Assembly (NCBI RefSeq): GCF_022662375.1
Contig: NZ_JAKNQL010000019.1
Span: 43,488 to 107,487, forward strand
From: Pseudomonas sp. CROZ-RG-20F-R04-15
Lineage (GTDB): Bacteria > Pseudomonadota > Gammaproteobacteria > Pseudomonadales > Pseudomonadaceae
Direction of reading: 5' to 3'
DNA: 64,000 nt
Below, piece by piece: positions 10,389-18,363 of this stretch. Numbering within the stretch: the first letter of the stretch is position 1; each line of letters opens with the position of its first letter. The notes under the pieces are model-generated. The model was not told the DNA's origin and made no database searches. It was given only the letters and a program-made list of their open reading frames with translations. The translations under genes were made by a program, and so were the position numbers.

Positions 10389-11393
10389 ATGATGAAACTC
10401 AACCTCTTTATTGCGGGATTTTTGCTTGTCTGGAGTTCGCTGGGACTGGCCGCAGACCCTGAACTGCGGATGCTTTCAGAGCATCCGGTTGATGGGATGC
10501 GCGGAGGTAATCTGTCCGGGCTGGCCAAGTGTGGCGAGCAACTGTGGACTGTGTCGGATCGAGATGATGATCGGATCTACAGGCTCGATACGCAAGACAA
10601 GGTGTGGAAGGCCGAGGCTGTTTTGATTAATGTTCCACCGGTGCCGGAAGATCCCGGGCGAACCCTGGCCATGAAAACCCATAGCTTTTTCAGGTCGCTA
10701 GCGGGTAATGGTGCGTTGGACTTTGAAGGGATCACCTGCGACGCTAGCCAGAATCGCTACATTCTCAGTGAAACGTATTCAGCCATTCTCAAAATTTCAC
10801 CAACCGGGAAATCATCCTGGTTGCGCGTCTCGCCGCAAATGTTAACTATGGCGCGGGAAAACGGGTTATTGGTACATGCCAATGCATTGTTTGAAGGCTT
10901 GGTAATTACTGGATTTCTTGACACCGAAATCTGGTTGGCAGCGGAGAGGCAAAAAAGAGGTTTGGTTAAAATCGAGCGGCTTTATTTTCCCCCCTTCAAT
11001 GTCGTCTGGAATTGCTTTTCGGTTTGTGTAGTCATGACTGAGGAAGGGTTGGCCCCGCAGCCGCCCCAATTTCCAGATCCCAAATGGGTGGACAAGGATT
11101 TTTCGGATATCGCACTGTTCAATAACAAGTTGTTCCTGCTGGATCGTAATGCTTTCAAAATCTGTCGCCATGAAATGCTTACAGGCAAGCAGGAGCGCTG
11201 CTGGTCATTCGCAGCAGATGCGCTGATTGCAAGCCGTCAATATTCCGCCCGGCATGGCATGACTGAAGCGTTGCTGGTCGATGCGCAAGGTGCGTGGATT
11301 GGCGTCGACAACAATTTTGCAACCCGTGCCGATGGCGAGTCTCGCCCAATTGTGTGGCGCTTTTCAGCGCCTGAGGGTGGCTGGAGTCAATGA
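10389..11393 (+). CDS. Secreted phytase-like protein 2 (tandem paralogue)
   Basis: A 334-residue paralogue of the gene at 9079, sharing nearly all conserved blocks (HPVDGMRGGNLSGLA, WTVSDRDDDRIYRL, LDFEGITCDA, NALFEGLVI, WLAAERQKRGL, DAQGAWIGVDNN). It begins MMKLNLFIAGFLLVWSSLGLA, a signal peptide. Its base composition is visibly AT-richer than copy 1, and the propeller loops differ (for instance around residues 100-115 and 195-210), so it looks like an acquired or fast-evolving copy rather than a recent duplication. Its 3' end overlaps the start of the next gene by 4 bp. Confidence 0.85.
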   Translation: MMKLNLFIAGFLLVWSSLGLAADPELRMLSEHPVDGMRGGNLSGLAKCGEQLWTVSDRDDDRIYRLDTQDKVWKAEAVLINVPPVPEDPGRTLAMKTHSFFRSLAGNGALDFEGITCDASQNRYILSETYSAILKISPTGKSSWLRVSPQMLTMARENGLLVHANALFEGLVITGFLDTEIWLAAERQKRGLVKIERLYFPPFNVVWNCFSVCVVMTEEGLAPQPPQFPDPKWVDKDFSDIALFNNKLFLLDRNAFKICRHEMLTGKQERCWSFAADALIASRQYSARHGMTEALLVDAQGAWIGVDNNFATRADGESRPIVWRFSAPEGGWSQ

Positions 11394-11920
11394 GCATGAG
11401 TGAACAACCACCGGGCAAGCGCGCCGGGCGGATTTTTATGATTCTGGCCTGGTGCGCGGCTTTGTTTCTGGCCACGCGGTTTTTCGGTCAGTGGGAACAG
11501 CGCCAGCAGAATCCGAACGTGGTGGTCAGTTCGGAGCAGGGTGAAGGTTTTATCGAAGTGAAGCTGGCCGGCAATGCCCAGGGGCATTTTGTCGCCAGCG
11601 GTCAGATCAACGGTGAGCCGGTCGAGTTCATGCTCGACACTGGTGCGACCGATGTGGCGATCCCGGCGGATCTGGCCAAGCGTTTGAAGCTGGAAGAAGG
11701 TTTCGGTGTGACCCTGAGCACGGCCAATGGTCTGAGCCAGGGCTATCGGACCAAAATCGACCACCTGCAACTGGGCGACATCGTGCTGCGGGATGTTCGC
11801 GCACTGGTGGCGCCGGGGCTGCATGGCGATCAGGTGCTGCTTGGCATGAGCGCCCTGAACAAACTTGAATTTACTCAGCGCGGTGGCACCATGCTGCTGC
11901 GCCAGACAACGAACCGATGA
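11390..11920 (+). CDS. Membrane-anchored retropepsin-like aspartic protease (TIGR02281 family)
   Basis: A 176-residue protein with one transmembrane segment near residues 14-27 (FMILAWCAALFLATRFF). A clan AA aspartic protease domain follows. The catalytic motif MLDTGATDVAIP near residues 83-94 is the hallmark D-T-G-A of retropepsins; an LGMSALNKLEF block near the end closes the fold. The active site should face the periplasm. The start (ATG 11390, alternative 11396) overlaps the preceding gene as ATGA. It ends 7 bp before parC, so it is part of the parE-parC operon. The substrate is unknown. Confidence 0.88.
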   Translation: MSMSEQPPGKRAGRIFMILAWCAALFLATRFFGQWEQRQQNPNVVVSSEQGEGFIEVKLAGNAQGHFVASGQINGEPVEFMLDTGATDVAIPADLAKRLKLEEGFGVTLSTANGLSQGYRTKIDHLQLGDIVLRDVRALVAPGLHGDQVLLGMSALNKLEFTQRGGTMLLRQTTNR

Positions 11921-11927
11921 GGCCTGC

Positions 11928-14192
11928 ATGAGCAATCCCCTTGATCTCAGCCTGGACGGTGTAGAACGCCGGTCGCTGGCTGACTTCACCGAAAGTGCCT
12001 ACCTCAATTACTCCATGTACGTGATCATGGACCGTGCTCTGCCGCATATCGGCGACGGCCTGAAACCGGTACAGCGGCGTATCGTCTACGCCATGAGCGA
12101 GTTGGGCCTGGACGCCGATTCCAAGCACAAGAAATCGGCGCGTACCGTCGGTGACGTGCTCGGTAAGTTCCACCCGCACGGCGACTCGGCGTGCTACGAA
12201 GCCATGGTGCTGATGGCCCAGCCGTTCAGCTATCGCTACACGCTCGTCGACGGTCAGGGTAACTGGGGTGCGCCGGACGATCCGAAGTCCTTCGCCGCCA
12301 TGCGATACACCGAAGCGCGGTTGTCGCGTTACTCCGAAGTGCTGCTCAGCGAACTGGGCCAAGGCACTGCCGACTGGGGCCCGAACTTCGATGGCACGCT
12401 GCAGGAGCCGCTGGTGCTGCCGGCGCGCCTGCCGAACATTCTGCTCAACGGTACCACCGGTATCGCCGTGGGCATGGCCACTGATGTGCCGCCGCACAAC
12501 CTGCGCGAAGTCGCTACCGCTTGCGTGCGCCTGCTCGATGAGCCGAAAGCCACGGTCGAGCAGCTCTGCGAACACATTCAAGGTCCGGATTATCCGACCG
12601 AAGCGGAAATCATCACACCGCGCGCCGACCTGCTGAAAATGTACGAAACCGGCAAGGGCTCGGTGCGCATGCGCGCCGTGTACCACGTCGAAGACGGCGA
12701 CATCATCGTCACCGCGCTGCCGCACCAGGTGTCCGGTGCGAAAGTGCTGGAGCAGATCGCCGCGCTGATGCAGGCGAAACCGTCGAAAGCCCCGCAGATC
12801 GCTGACCTGCGCGACGAATCCGACCACGAGAACCCGTGCCGCATCGTGATCATTCCGGTCAACAGCCGCGTCGATCATGACGCGCTGATGCAGCACCTGT
12901 TCGCCAGCACCGAGCTGGAGTCGACCTACCGGGTCAACGTCAACATCATCGGTCTGGACGGCAAGCCGCAACTGAAAAACCTCCGTGCGTTGCTGGTCGA
13001 GTGGCTGGAATTCCGCGTGCAGACCGTACGTCGCCGCCTGCAATTCCGCCTCGATAAAGTCGAGCGTCGTCTGCACCTGTTGGACGGTTTGTTGATTGCC
13101 TACCTCAATCTGGATGAAGTGATCCACATCATCCGCACCGAGGAACACCCGAAAGCCAAGCTGATCGAGCGTTTTGCCCTCAGCGAAATTCAGGCCGACT
13201 ACATTCTCGACACCCGTCTGCGTCAGTTGGCGCGTCTGGAAGAGATGAAACTGCGCGACGAGCAGGACGAACTGCTCAAGGAACAAGCCAAGCTGCAAGC
13301 CCTGCTGGGCAGCGAAGCCAAGCTGAAGAAGCTGGTGCGCACCGAGCTGATCAAGGATGCCGAAACCTATGGCGACGATCGCCGTTCGCCAATTGTCGAG
13401 CGCACCGAAGCCAAAGCGTTGACCGAGCACGATCTGCTGCCGAACGAGAAAGTCACCGTCGTGCTGTCGGAAAAAGGCTGGATCCGTTCGGCCAAAGGTC
13501 ACGACATCGACGCCACCGGCCTGTCGTACAAGGCGGGCGACGGCTTCAAGACCTCGGCAGCGGGGCGCTCCAACCAGTCTGCCGTGGTGATCGACTCCAC
13601 CGGCCGCAGCTATTCGGTTGCCGCGCATACGCTGCCGTCGGCACGTGGCCAGGGCGAACCGTTGACCGGTCGTCTGACGCCGCCGCCGGGTGCGACCTTC
13701 GAATGCGTGCTGATGCCTGAAGACGAAGCGTTGTACGTGATCGCCTCCGACGCCGGGTACGGTTTCGTCGTCAAAGGCGAAGACCTGCAAGCCAAGAACA
13801 AGGCCGGTAAAGCGCTTTTGAGCCTGCCTAACAACGCCAAAGTGATCGCGCCGCGACCAGTGGCTGACCGCGAGCATAACTGGCTGGCCTCGGTGACGAC
13901 CGAAGGTCGCCTGCTTATCTTCAAAATCAGCGATCTGCCACAATTAGGGAAGGGCAAAGGCAACAAGATCATCGGTATTCCCGGTGAGCGCGTGGCCAGT
14001 CGCGAAGAATATGTCACGGACATCGCCGTCATTCCGGAAGGCGCCACCTTGGTGCTGCAGGCCGGAAAACGGACCCTGTCGCTGAAGGCCGACGACCTCG
14101 AACACTACAAAGGTGAGCGTGGACGTCGTGGCAATAAGCTTCCAAGGGGCTTCCAGAGAGTGGATGCGCTGCTCGTCGAAAACCTCAATTAG
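11928..14192 (+). CDS. parC: DNA topoisomerase IV subunit A ParC
   Basis: ParC is the DNA-cleaving subunit of topoisomerase IV. The 754-residue protein has the winged-helix breakage-reunion domain with active-site Tyr127 in AAMRYTEAR, a coiled-coil arm, and a C-terminal beta-pinwheel. In the quinolone-resistance region the residues are H82-P-H-G-D-S87 and E91. From family knowledge, Ser87 and Glu91 are the susceptible-type residues in P. aeruginosa numbering. The ATG at 11928 gives the standard N-terminus MSNPLDLSLDG; an in-frame start at 11865 inside the protease gene is rejected. Confidence 0.98.
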   Translation: MSNPLDLSLDGVERRSLADFTESAYLNYSMYVIMDRALPHIGDGLKPVQRRIVYAMSELGLDADSKHKKSARTVGDVLGKFHPHGDSACYEAMVLMAQPFSYRYTLVDGQGNWGAPDDPKSFAAMRYTEARLSRYSEVLLSELGQGTADWGPNFDGTLQEPLVLPARLPNILLNGTTGIAVGMATDVPPHNLREVATACVRLLDEPKATVEQLCEHIQGPDYPTEAEIITPRADLLKMYETGKGSVRMRAVYHVEDGDIIVTALPHQVSGAKVLEQIAALMQAKPSKAPQIADLRDESDHENPCRIVIIPVNSRVDHDALMQHLFASTELESTYRVNVNIIGLDGKPQLKNLRALLVEWLEFRVQTVRRRLQFRLDKVERRLHLLDGLLIAYLNLDEVIHIIRTEEHPKAKLIERFALSEIQADYILDTRLRQLARLEEMKLRDEQDELLKEQAKLQALLGSEAKLKKLVRTELIKDAETYGDDRRSPIVERTEAKALTEHDLLPNEKVTVVLSEKGWIRSAKGHDIDATGLSYKAGDGFKTSAAGRSNQSAVVIDSTGRSYSVAAHTLPSARGQGEPLTGRLTPPPGATFECVLMPEDEALYVIASDAGYGFVVKGEDLQAKNKAGKALLSLPNNAKVIAPRPVADREHNWLASVTTEGRLLIFKISDLPQLGKGKGNKIIGIPGERVASREEYVTDIAVIPEGATLVLQAGKRTLSLKADDLEHYKGERGRRGNKLPRGFQRVDALLVENLN

Positions 14193-14366
14193 GCGCCCTA
14201 GAGCGTTCGATCCACGATTTAACGCGTAGATCGACGCTTTGGCGCTGGAGTCGGAACGCATATTCACGGATGATATGGCCTTTCCAAGCGCCGGCGTGGC
14301 CGAGCGTTCTTCATATTTATTGAGTATTTTCACTGTGGTCAGCCTTGTGGCGGCCACCTGGACGGG

Positions 14367-15080
14367 ATGATGACTGCTCTGCGCCCCCTTATTTTCCTGC
14401 TCGCCGGCGTTTTGGGCCTGGCGGGTTGCAGCGTTCACCAGCCGGTGTCGCTGTATCAACTGGACAGCGGAAGTCCGGTTCAGCCTGCGCAAAGCGCGGG
14501 CATGGCAGTTTTGTTGGGTCCGGTAGTCGTAGCCGATTACCTGCAACGTGAGACTTTGCTGCAACGTCAACCGGATGGCAGTCTGCAAGCGGCGACCGAC
14601 GGTCGTTGGGCAGGTAGCCTTTCGTCGGATATTGATCAATTGCTGATGCGCCAGGTGGCGGGTCACCTGGACAGCCAGCGTGTGGTGCTGGCACCGGCAA
14701 CCACGGGGTTCACTCCGGATGTGCAAGTGCTGCTGACCATTACGCGTCTGGACTCCGGCGAGAAACAACCGGCGATTCTTGATGCGCAATGGCGTTTGAT
14801 CGACCGCCGTGGTCAGGTGCGTGATAACCGCATCGTGCATCTGCAAGAGCTGCATGCCGGCAGTACGGCTTCGCAGGTTCAGGCGCAGGGGATTTTGTTG
14901 CAGCGTCTGGCCGAGCAATTGTCGGTGGCGCTCAAGCCGTTGGCCAATCAGCCACCGGTGGCTGAGGCACCGCGTAAATCGGCACCAAAACCGGCCGCGC
15001 CGGCAGCGGAAGCCGAGAAACAGCCGAAGATTCCGATGGCTTCGCCGATTCGTACGGATATGGAAGTGTTCCGCTTCTAA
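14367..15080 (+). CDS. pqiC: PqiC-family outer-membrane lipoprotein
   Basis: A 237-residue lipoprotein of the ABC-type transport auxiliary (PqiC/DUF330) family. The signal peptide ends in lipobox LAGC at Cys21. The body contains the typical YQLDSG start, GPVVVADYLQRE, and VQVLLTITRLDSG. The family member in E. coli anchors the PqiB MCE tunnel to the outer membrane. Here no pqiA or pqiB neighbour is present, so a partner must lie elsewhere. The C-terminus is Ala/Pro/Lys-rich. The start is ATG 14367 or the ATG at 14370. Confidence 0.85.
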   Translation: MMTALRPLIFLLAGVLGLAGCSVHQPVSLYQLDSGSPVQPAQSAGMAVLLGPVVVADYLQRETLLQRQPDGSLQAATDGRWAGSLSSDIDQLLMRQVAGHLDSQRVVLAPATTGFTPDVQVLLTITRLDSGEKQPAILDAQWRLIDRRGQVRDNRIVHLQELHAGSTASQVQAQGILLQRLAEQLSVALKPLANQPPVAEAPRKSAPKPAAPAAEAEKQPKIPMASPIRTDMEVFRF

Positions 15081-15101
15081 CGCTGGATCGAGTTGAACAG
15101 A

Positions 15102-15121
15102 GCCCGCCTTGTGCGGGCTTT
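15102..15121 (+). terminator. Intrinsic terminator after pqiC
   Basis: The hairpin GCCCGC-cttgt-GCGGGC is followed by TTT and lies 22 bp past the pqiC stop. It probably ends transcription of pqiC and of any read-through from the parC operon. Confidence 0.75.
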
Positions 15122-15146
15122 GTCGTGTCTGGCGGCTAGAAGATCA

Positions 15147-15331
15147 AAAGCCCCTCACCCTAACCCTCTCCCGGAGGGAGAGGGGACCGATTGGGGGATA
15201 TTGCAGAGTTACGCCGACCTGATCGTCCTGCTGTGAATCCATAATCGACTCGATTGGTCAGGTCGATGTATAGCGTCAGACACCTCGGTCAGTCCCCTCT
15301 CCCTCTGGGAGTGGCTAGGGTGAGGGGGAAA
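15147..15331. mobile_element. MITE-like element, copy 2 (inverted relative to copy 1)
   Basis: A ~185 bp element starting AAAGCCCCTC and ending GAGGGGGAAAG, with hairpin-forming CCCTCTCCCGGAGGGAGAGG just inside. Internal blocks (GACCGATTGGGGGATATT, and CAGACACCTCGGTCAGT near the right end) match the reverse complement of the element at 6285-6475. It sits between the pqiC terminator and the smp terminator and disrupts no gene. Confidence 0.75.
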
Positions 15332-15348
15332 GTGCAGGCAACAAAAAA

Positions 15349-15376
15349 GCCCGCAGACAATCGCTTGTCTGCGGGC
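15349..15376 (-). terminator. Intrinsic terminator of smp
   Basis: A perfect 11-bp stem GCCCGCAGACA / TGTCTGCGGGC with a short loop. On the minus strand it is followed by a run of U (the AAAAAA at 15343-15348 on the plus strand). It lies 22 bp past the smp stop codon. Confidence 0.88.
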
Positions 15377-15398
15377 TTCTTCACATCAGGCCTGAGGC

Positions 15399-16895
15399 TT
15401 AAGCCCGACGCTCATGCATCCGCGCCAGTTGCCGCTCGAGCATCGACGGATACGGCTCCATCAACCGCTCCACGCAGCAAGCCCCCTCAGGGCTGGCGAT
15501 CGGGCGGATCCGTGCACGCTGGCGAATCAGCGCATCGTCGCCGATCTTGCGTTCAACCAGCAGCAGATTGCGGCTGTGTTGGGACAGAGCCAAGGCATCC
15601 TGCGCCGAATCGGTCAGCAGCAGATCGATCTGACTCAAGCCGAACAACTCATCGCCCAGGGTCAGGCCGAGTTGCAACTGCAGGGTGATGCCGCTGTCCG
15701 CGACTTCAATCTGCAATTGATGACCCAGTGCCCGCAGCAACTCGCCGCAGCAGATCGCGTTGGTCAGGTAGTCGTCGCCACTGTCTTCGGTGTGGAACAG
15801 CATCAATGTGCTGCCATCGTTCAGGGTTTCGATTTCGCCCTGATACAAGGAAGCGGCCTGATCGAGGCAATCGCGATAACGCTCCTGCAATTCTTCCAGA
15901 CGTGCCCGTGGCAAGCGGCGCAGTTGCTCCTGCGAGCCCAGTTGCACGGCCAGTACGGCGGTGTGCTGCGGCACGCTTGGCGACGGTTGGCGAACGACGG
16001 GTTGCGGCGCGCCATTGAGCGACTCGTCGCGCAGGTCGGCGAATGCATCATCGTCTTCGACGGTACTGACCAGATGTCGCGGTGCAGGCTTCTGTGCCGC
16101 CATCGGACGGGTTTCGTCGAAACTCGGATCACGCAAGTTGCGCACTTCGAATTCCGGCTCGTCTTCTTCATCCTCGAACTCGGGTTCCGGTTCCGGTGCA
16201 GGCTCCGGCGCGTAGTTGGCGTGCAGCTGACGCGCCAGATCGCCGATTTCATCCTGACGATCGATGCCCGGCGTGTGCTCGTCGATGCGGCGTAACCAGA
16301 CGCGAAGTTGCAGCAACGGCGTCGACAGGTAGCGGCCCATGCGCAGGCTCAAGGCCAGCGACAGCGCCAGCAGGATGCCGCTGAGAATGCCCATGCTTTG
16401 CAGGCTGATGGTCATCGGCTGCTGGAACTGATCCATGTCCAGGCTGATGCGCAGTTGCCCGGCGGTCACGTCCTGGAAGGTGATCTTGCTCTCGTACATG
16501 CCTTCTGCTTCGCCCAGCAGGCTGTGCTTGGGGCGCTGACCGGACTCGGCGAGGATGCGGTTATCCACGCTGTAGATCGCCGCGTGGGCCACCAGTTTGT
16601 TCTTGGTCAGGTTGTTGAGCAGCACGTTGAGGCTGAGGATGTCGTTGGACACCAACAGCTCGGTGGCCGAGGTCGCGGTCTGCGTGGTCAGGCTTTCGCC
16701 CAGCGCATCGGCCTGCTGGTGCATGGCCTGCTTGAATTGCAAACCCATCACGCCGGCGTAGATCACCAGGGCCAGAGCGACCAGGATCACGTTATGGCTG
16801 GCAATGCGCAATGCAATCGGTACACGGCGGTGACGCAGTGCACGGAAGATCAGCAGGAAGAAGTTATCGGTTTTAACTGGCGTGGGCCGGTTCAC
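15399..16895 (-). CDS. AhpA/YtjB (Smp) family membrane protein with cyclase-like C-terminal domain
   Basis: A 498-residue inner-membrane protein with a GTG start. Transmembrane segment 1 is near residues 30-50, a periplasmic region runs to about 165, and transmembrane segment 2 (MGILSGILLALSLALSL) and a HAMP-like helix follow. Then comes an acidic Glu/Pro linker (residues about 230-250). The C-terminal domain (about 315-490) looks like a degenerate class III nucleotidyl cyclase: a first strand TAVLAVQLG, then YQGEIETLNDGSTLMLFH and the late block DALALSQHSRNLLLVERK. Family members (Smp/YtjB) lie next to serB in many gammaproteobacteria, as here. The function is unknown; a sensory or scaffold role is inference. 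Confidence 0.82.
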   Translation of the reverse strand: MNRPTPVKTDNFFLLIFRALRHRRVPIALRIASHNVILVALALVIYAGVMGLQFKQAMHQQADALGESLTTQTATSATELLVSNDILSLNVLLNNLTKNKLVAHAAIYSVDNRILAESGQRPKHSLLGEAEGMYESKITFQDVTAGQLRISLDMDQFQQPMTISLQSMGILSGILLALSLALSLRMGRYLSTPLLQLRVWLRRIDEHTPGIDRQDEIGDLARQLHANYAPEPAPEPEPEFEDEEDEPEFEVRNLRDPSFDETRPMAAQKPAPRHLVSTVEDDDAFADLRDESLNGAPQPVVRQPSPSVPQHTAVLAVQLGSQEQLRRLPRARLEELQERYRDCLDQAASLYQGEIETLNDGSTLMLFHTEDSGDDYLTNAICCGELLRALGHQLQIEVADSGITLQLQLGLTLGDELFGLSQIDLLLTDSAQDALALSQHSRNLLLVERKIGDDALIRQRARIRPIASPEGACCVERLMEPYPSMLERQLARMHERRA

Positions 16896-17029
16896 TGAGC
16901 TCGGCTCTTTTGTCCGTGAAGTTGACGCGCAGTATAGCGACAGGCCCTAGACCGGCAAAGCGCTCGCGGTGCCCGATGGTCACTGAAAGTGGGTAGAATG
17001 CGGTTTTTTTCCAGTTGCGGGGGTGCGCG

Positions 17030-18244
17030 TTGCGCGAAATCGTCCTGATTAACATCACGGGAGTCGACCGTCCGGGTCTGACGGCAGCCATTACCGGTGT
17101 TCTGGCACAAGGTGGTGTGAACATTCTCGACATCGGTCAGGCGGTGATCCACGACACCCTGTCGTTCGGCATCCTGGTTGAAATTCCCGATTCGGAGCAG
17201 GGTAAATCCGTGCTCAAGGACATCCTGTTCAAGGGCTACGAGCTCGACCAGCAGGTGCGCTTCACTCCGGTGTCCGAAGAGGATTACCAGCAATGGGTGG
17301 GCAATCAGGGCAAGAAGCGCCACATCGTTACCCTGCTGACCCGCAAAGTGACCGCCGGCCAATTGCAGGCGGTCAGTTCGATTACTGCCAAATACGGCTT
17401 GAACATCGATCACATCGACCGCCTGTCGGGTCGCATGCCGCTGGATACGCCGGCTGACAAAGGCAAGGGCTGCATCGAGTTTTCCGTGCGTGGTGAAGCG
17501 GCCGATCCGCAGGCGCTGCGTGCCGAATTCCTCAGCGTTGCCCAGGAACTGAACGTCGACATCGCCTTCCAGGAAGATTCGCTGTTCCGTCGCAACCGTC
17601 GCCTGGCGGTGTTCGACATGGACTCAACGCTGATCGAAGCCGAAGTCATCGACGAACTGGCCAAGGCTGCCGGCGTTGGCGAGCAGGTGTCTGAAATCAC
17701 TGAGCGGGCGATGGCCGGCGAACTGGACTTCCGCGCCAGCTTCAAAGAACGTCTGGCCTTGCTCAAAGGCCTGGACGTCAGCGTGCTGGATTCGATCGGC
17801 GCCTCGCTGCGTCTGACCGAAGGCGCCGAAACGCTGTTCGCCGAGCTCAAGCGTCTGGGCTACAAAACCGCGATCCTGTCCGGCGGCTTCACCTATTTCG
17901 CCAAGCAATTGCAGGCTAAACTCGGCATCGACTACGTGTTTGCCAACGAGCTGGAAGTGGTTGATGGCAAGTGCACCGGCGTGGCGATCGAGCCGATTGT
18001 CGATGCGCAGCGCAAGGCTGATCTGCTGAAAGAGCTGGCGCACAAGGAAGGGTTGCGTCTGGAGCAGACCATTGCGGTCGGCGACGGCGCGAATGACCTG
18101 CCGATGCTGGCAATTGCCGGGCTGGGCGTGGCGTTCCGTGCCAAGCCACTGGTCAAGCAGTCGGCGAAGCAGGCGATCTCGACGTTGGGGCTGGATGGCG
18201 TGTTGTATCTGCTGGGCTTCCGCGATCGTGACGGACAGCTCTGA
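17030..18244 (+). CDS. serB: Phosphoserine phosphatase SerB
   Basis: SerB removes phosphate from O-phosphoserine in the last step of serine synthesis. The 404-residue protein has two N-terminal ACT-type domains (residues about 1-170; first strand EIVLINITGVDRPG) and a HAD phosphatase domain. The HAD motifs are FDMDSTLIEAE with nucleophile Asp196, SGGFTYF, and GDGANDLPMLAIAG. The TTG at 17030 follows a GGGGGTG site and gives the usual MREIVLINITG start. It is divergent from smp with about 134 bp between them. Confidence 0.96.
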   Translation: MREIVLINITGVDRPGLTAAITGVLAQGGVNILDIGQAVIHDTLSFGILVEIPDSEQGKSVLKDILFKGYELDQQVRFTPVSEEDYQQWVGNQGKKRHIVTLLTRKVTAGQLQAVSSITAKYGLNIDHIDRLSGRMPLDTPADKGKGCIEFSVRGEAADPQALRAEFLSVAQELNVDIAFQEDSLFRRNRRLAVFDMDSTLIEAEVIDELAKAAGVGEQVSEITERAMAGELDFRASFKERLALLKGLDVSVLDSIGASLRLTEGAETLFAELKRLGYKTAILSGGFTYFAKQLQAKLGIDYVFANELEVVDGKCTGVAIEPIVDAQRKADLLKELAHKEGLRLEQTIAVGDGANDLPMLAIAGLGVAFRAKPLVKQSAKQAISTLGLDGVLYLLGFRDRDGQL

Positions 18245-18268
18245 AATTTCTATCGCCTGACCTGGCCT

Positions 18269-18335
18269 CTTCGCGAGCAGGCTCGTTCCCACCGTTGAAA
18301 TGCATTCCAACGTGGGAGCGAGCCTGCTCGCGAAG
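18269..18335. repeat. Inverted REP pair
   Basis: CTTCGCGAGCAGGCTCG at 18269 and its reverse complement ending at 18335 (CGAGCCTGCTCGCGAAG) flank a short spacer. Each half is itself a palindrome around GAGCAGGCTC. This is the common fluorescens-group REP, and the same sequence recurs at 57054-57145. It lies between two convergent genes, serB and the PilZ-like gene, and may act as a bidirectional 3'-end stabiliser or terminator. Confidence 0.9.
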
Positions 18336-18363
18336 GTAGCGCCGCCGATCCATCGGCGGGCAC

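Noticed and set aside
11871..13943. 690-residue open frame antisense to parC
   Set aside because: Shadow frame caused by codon bias. ParC on the plus strand carries all family motifs.
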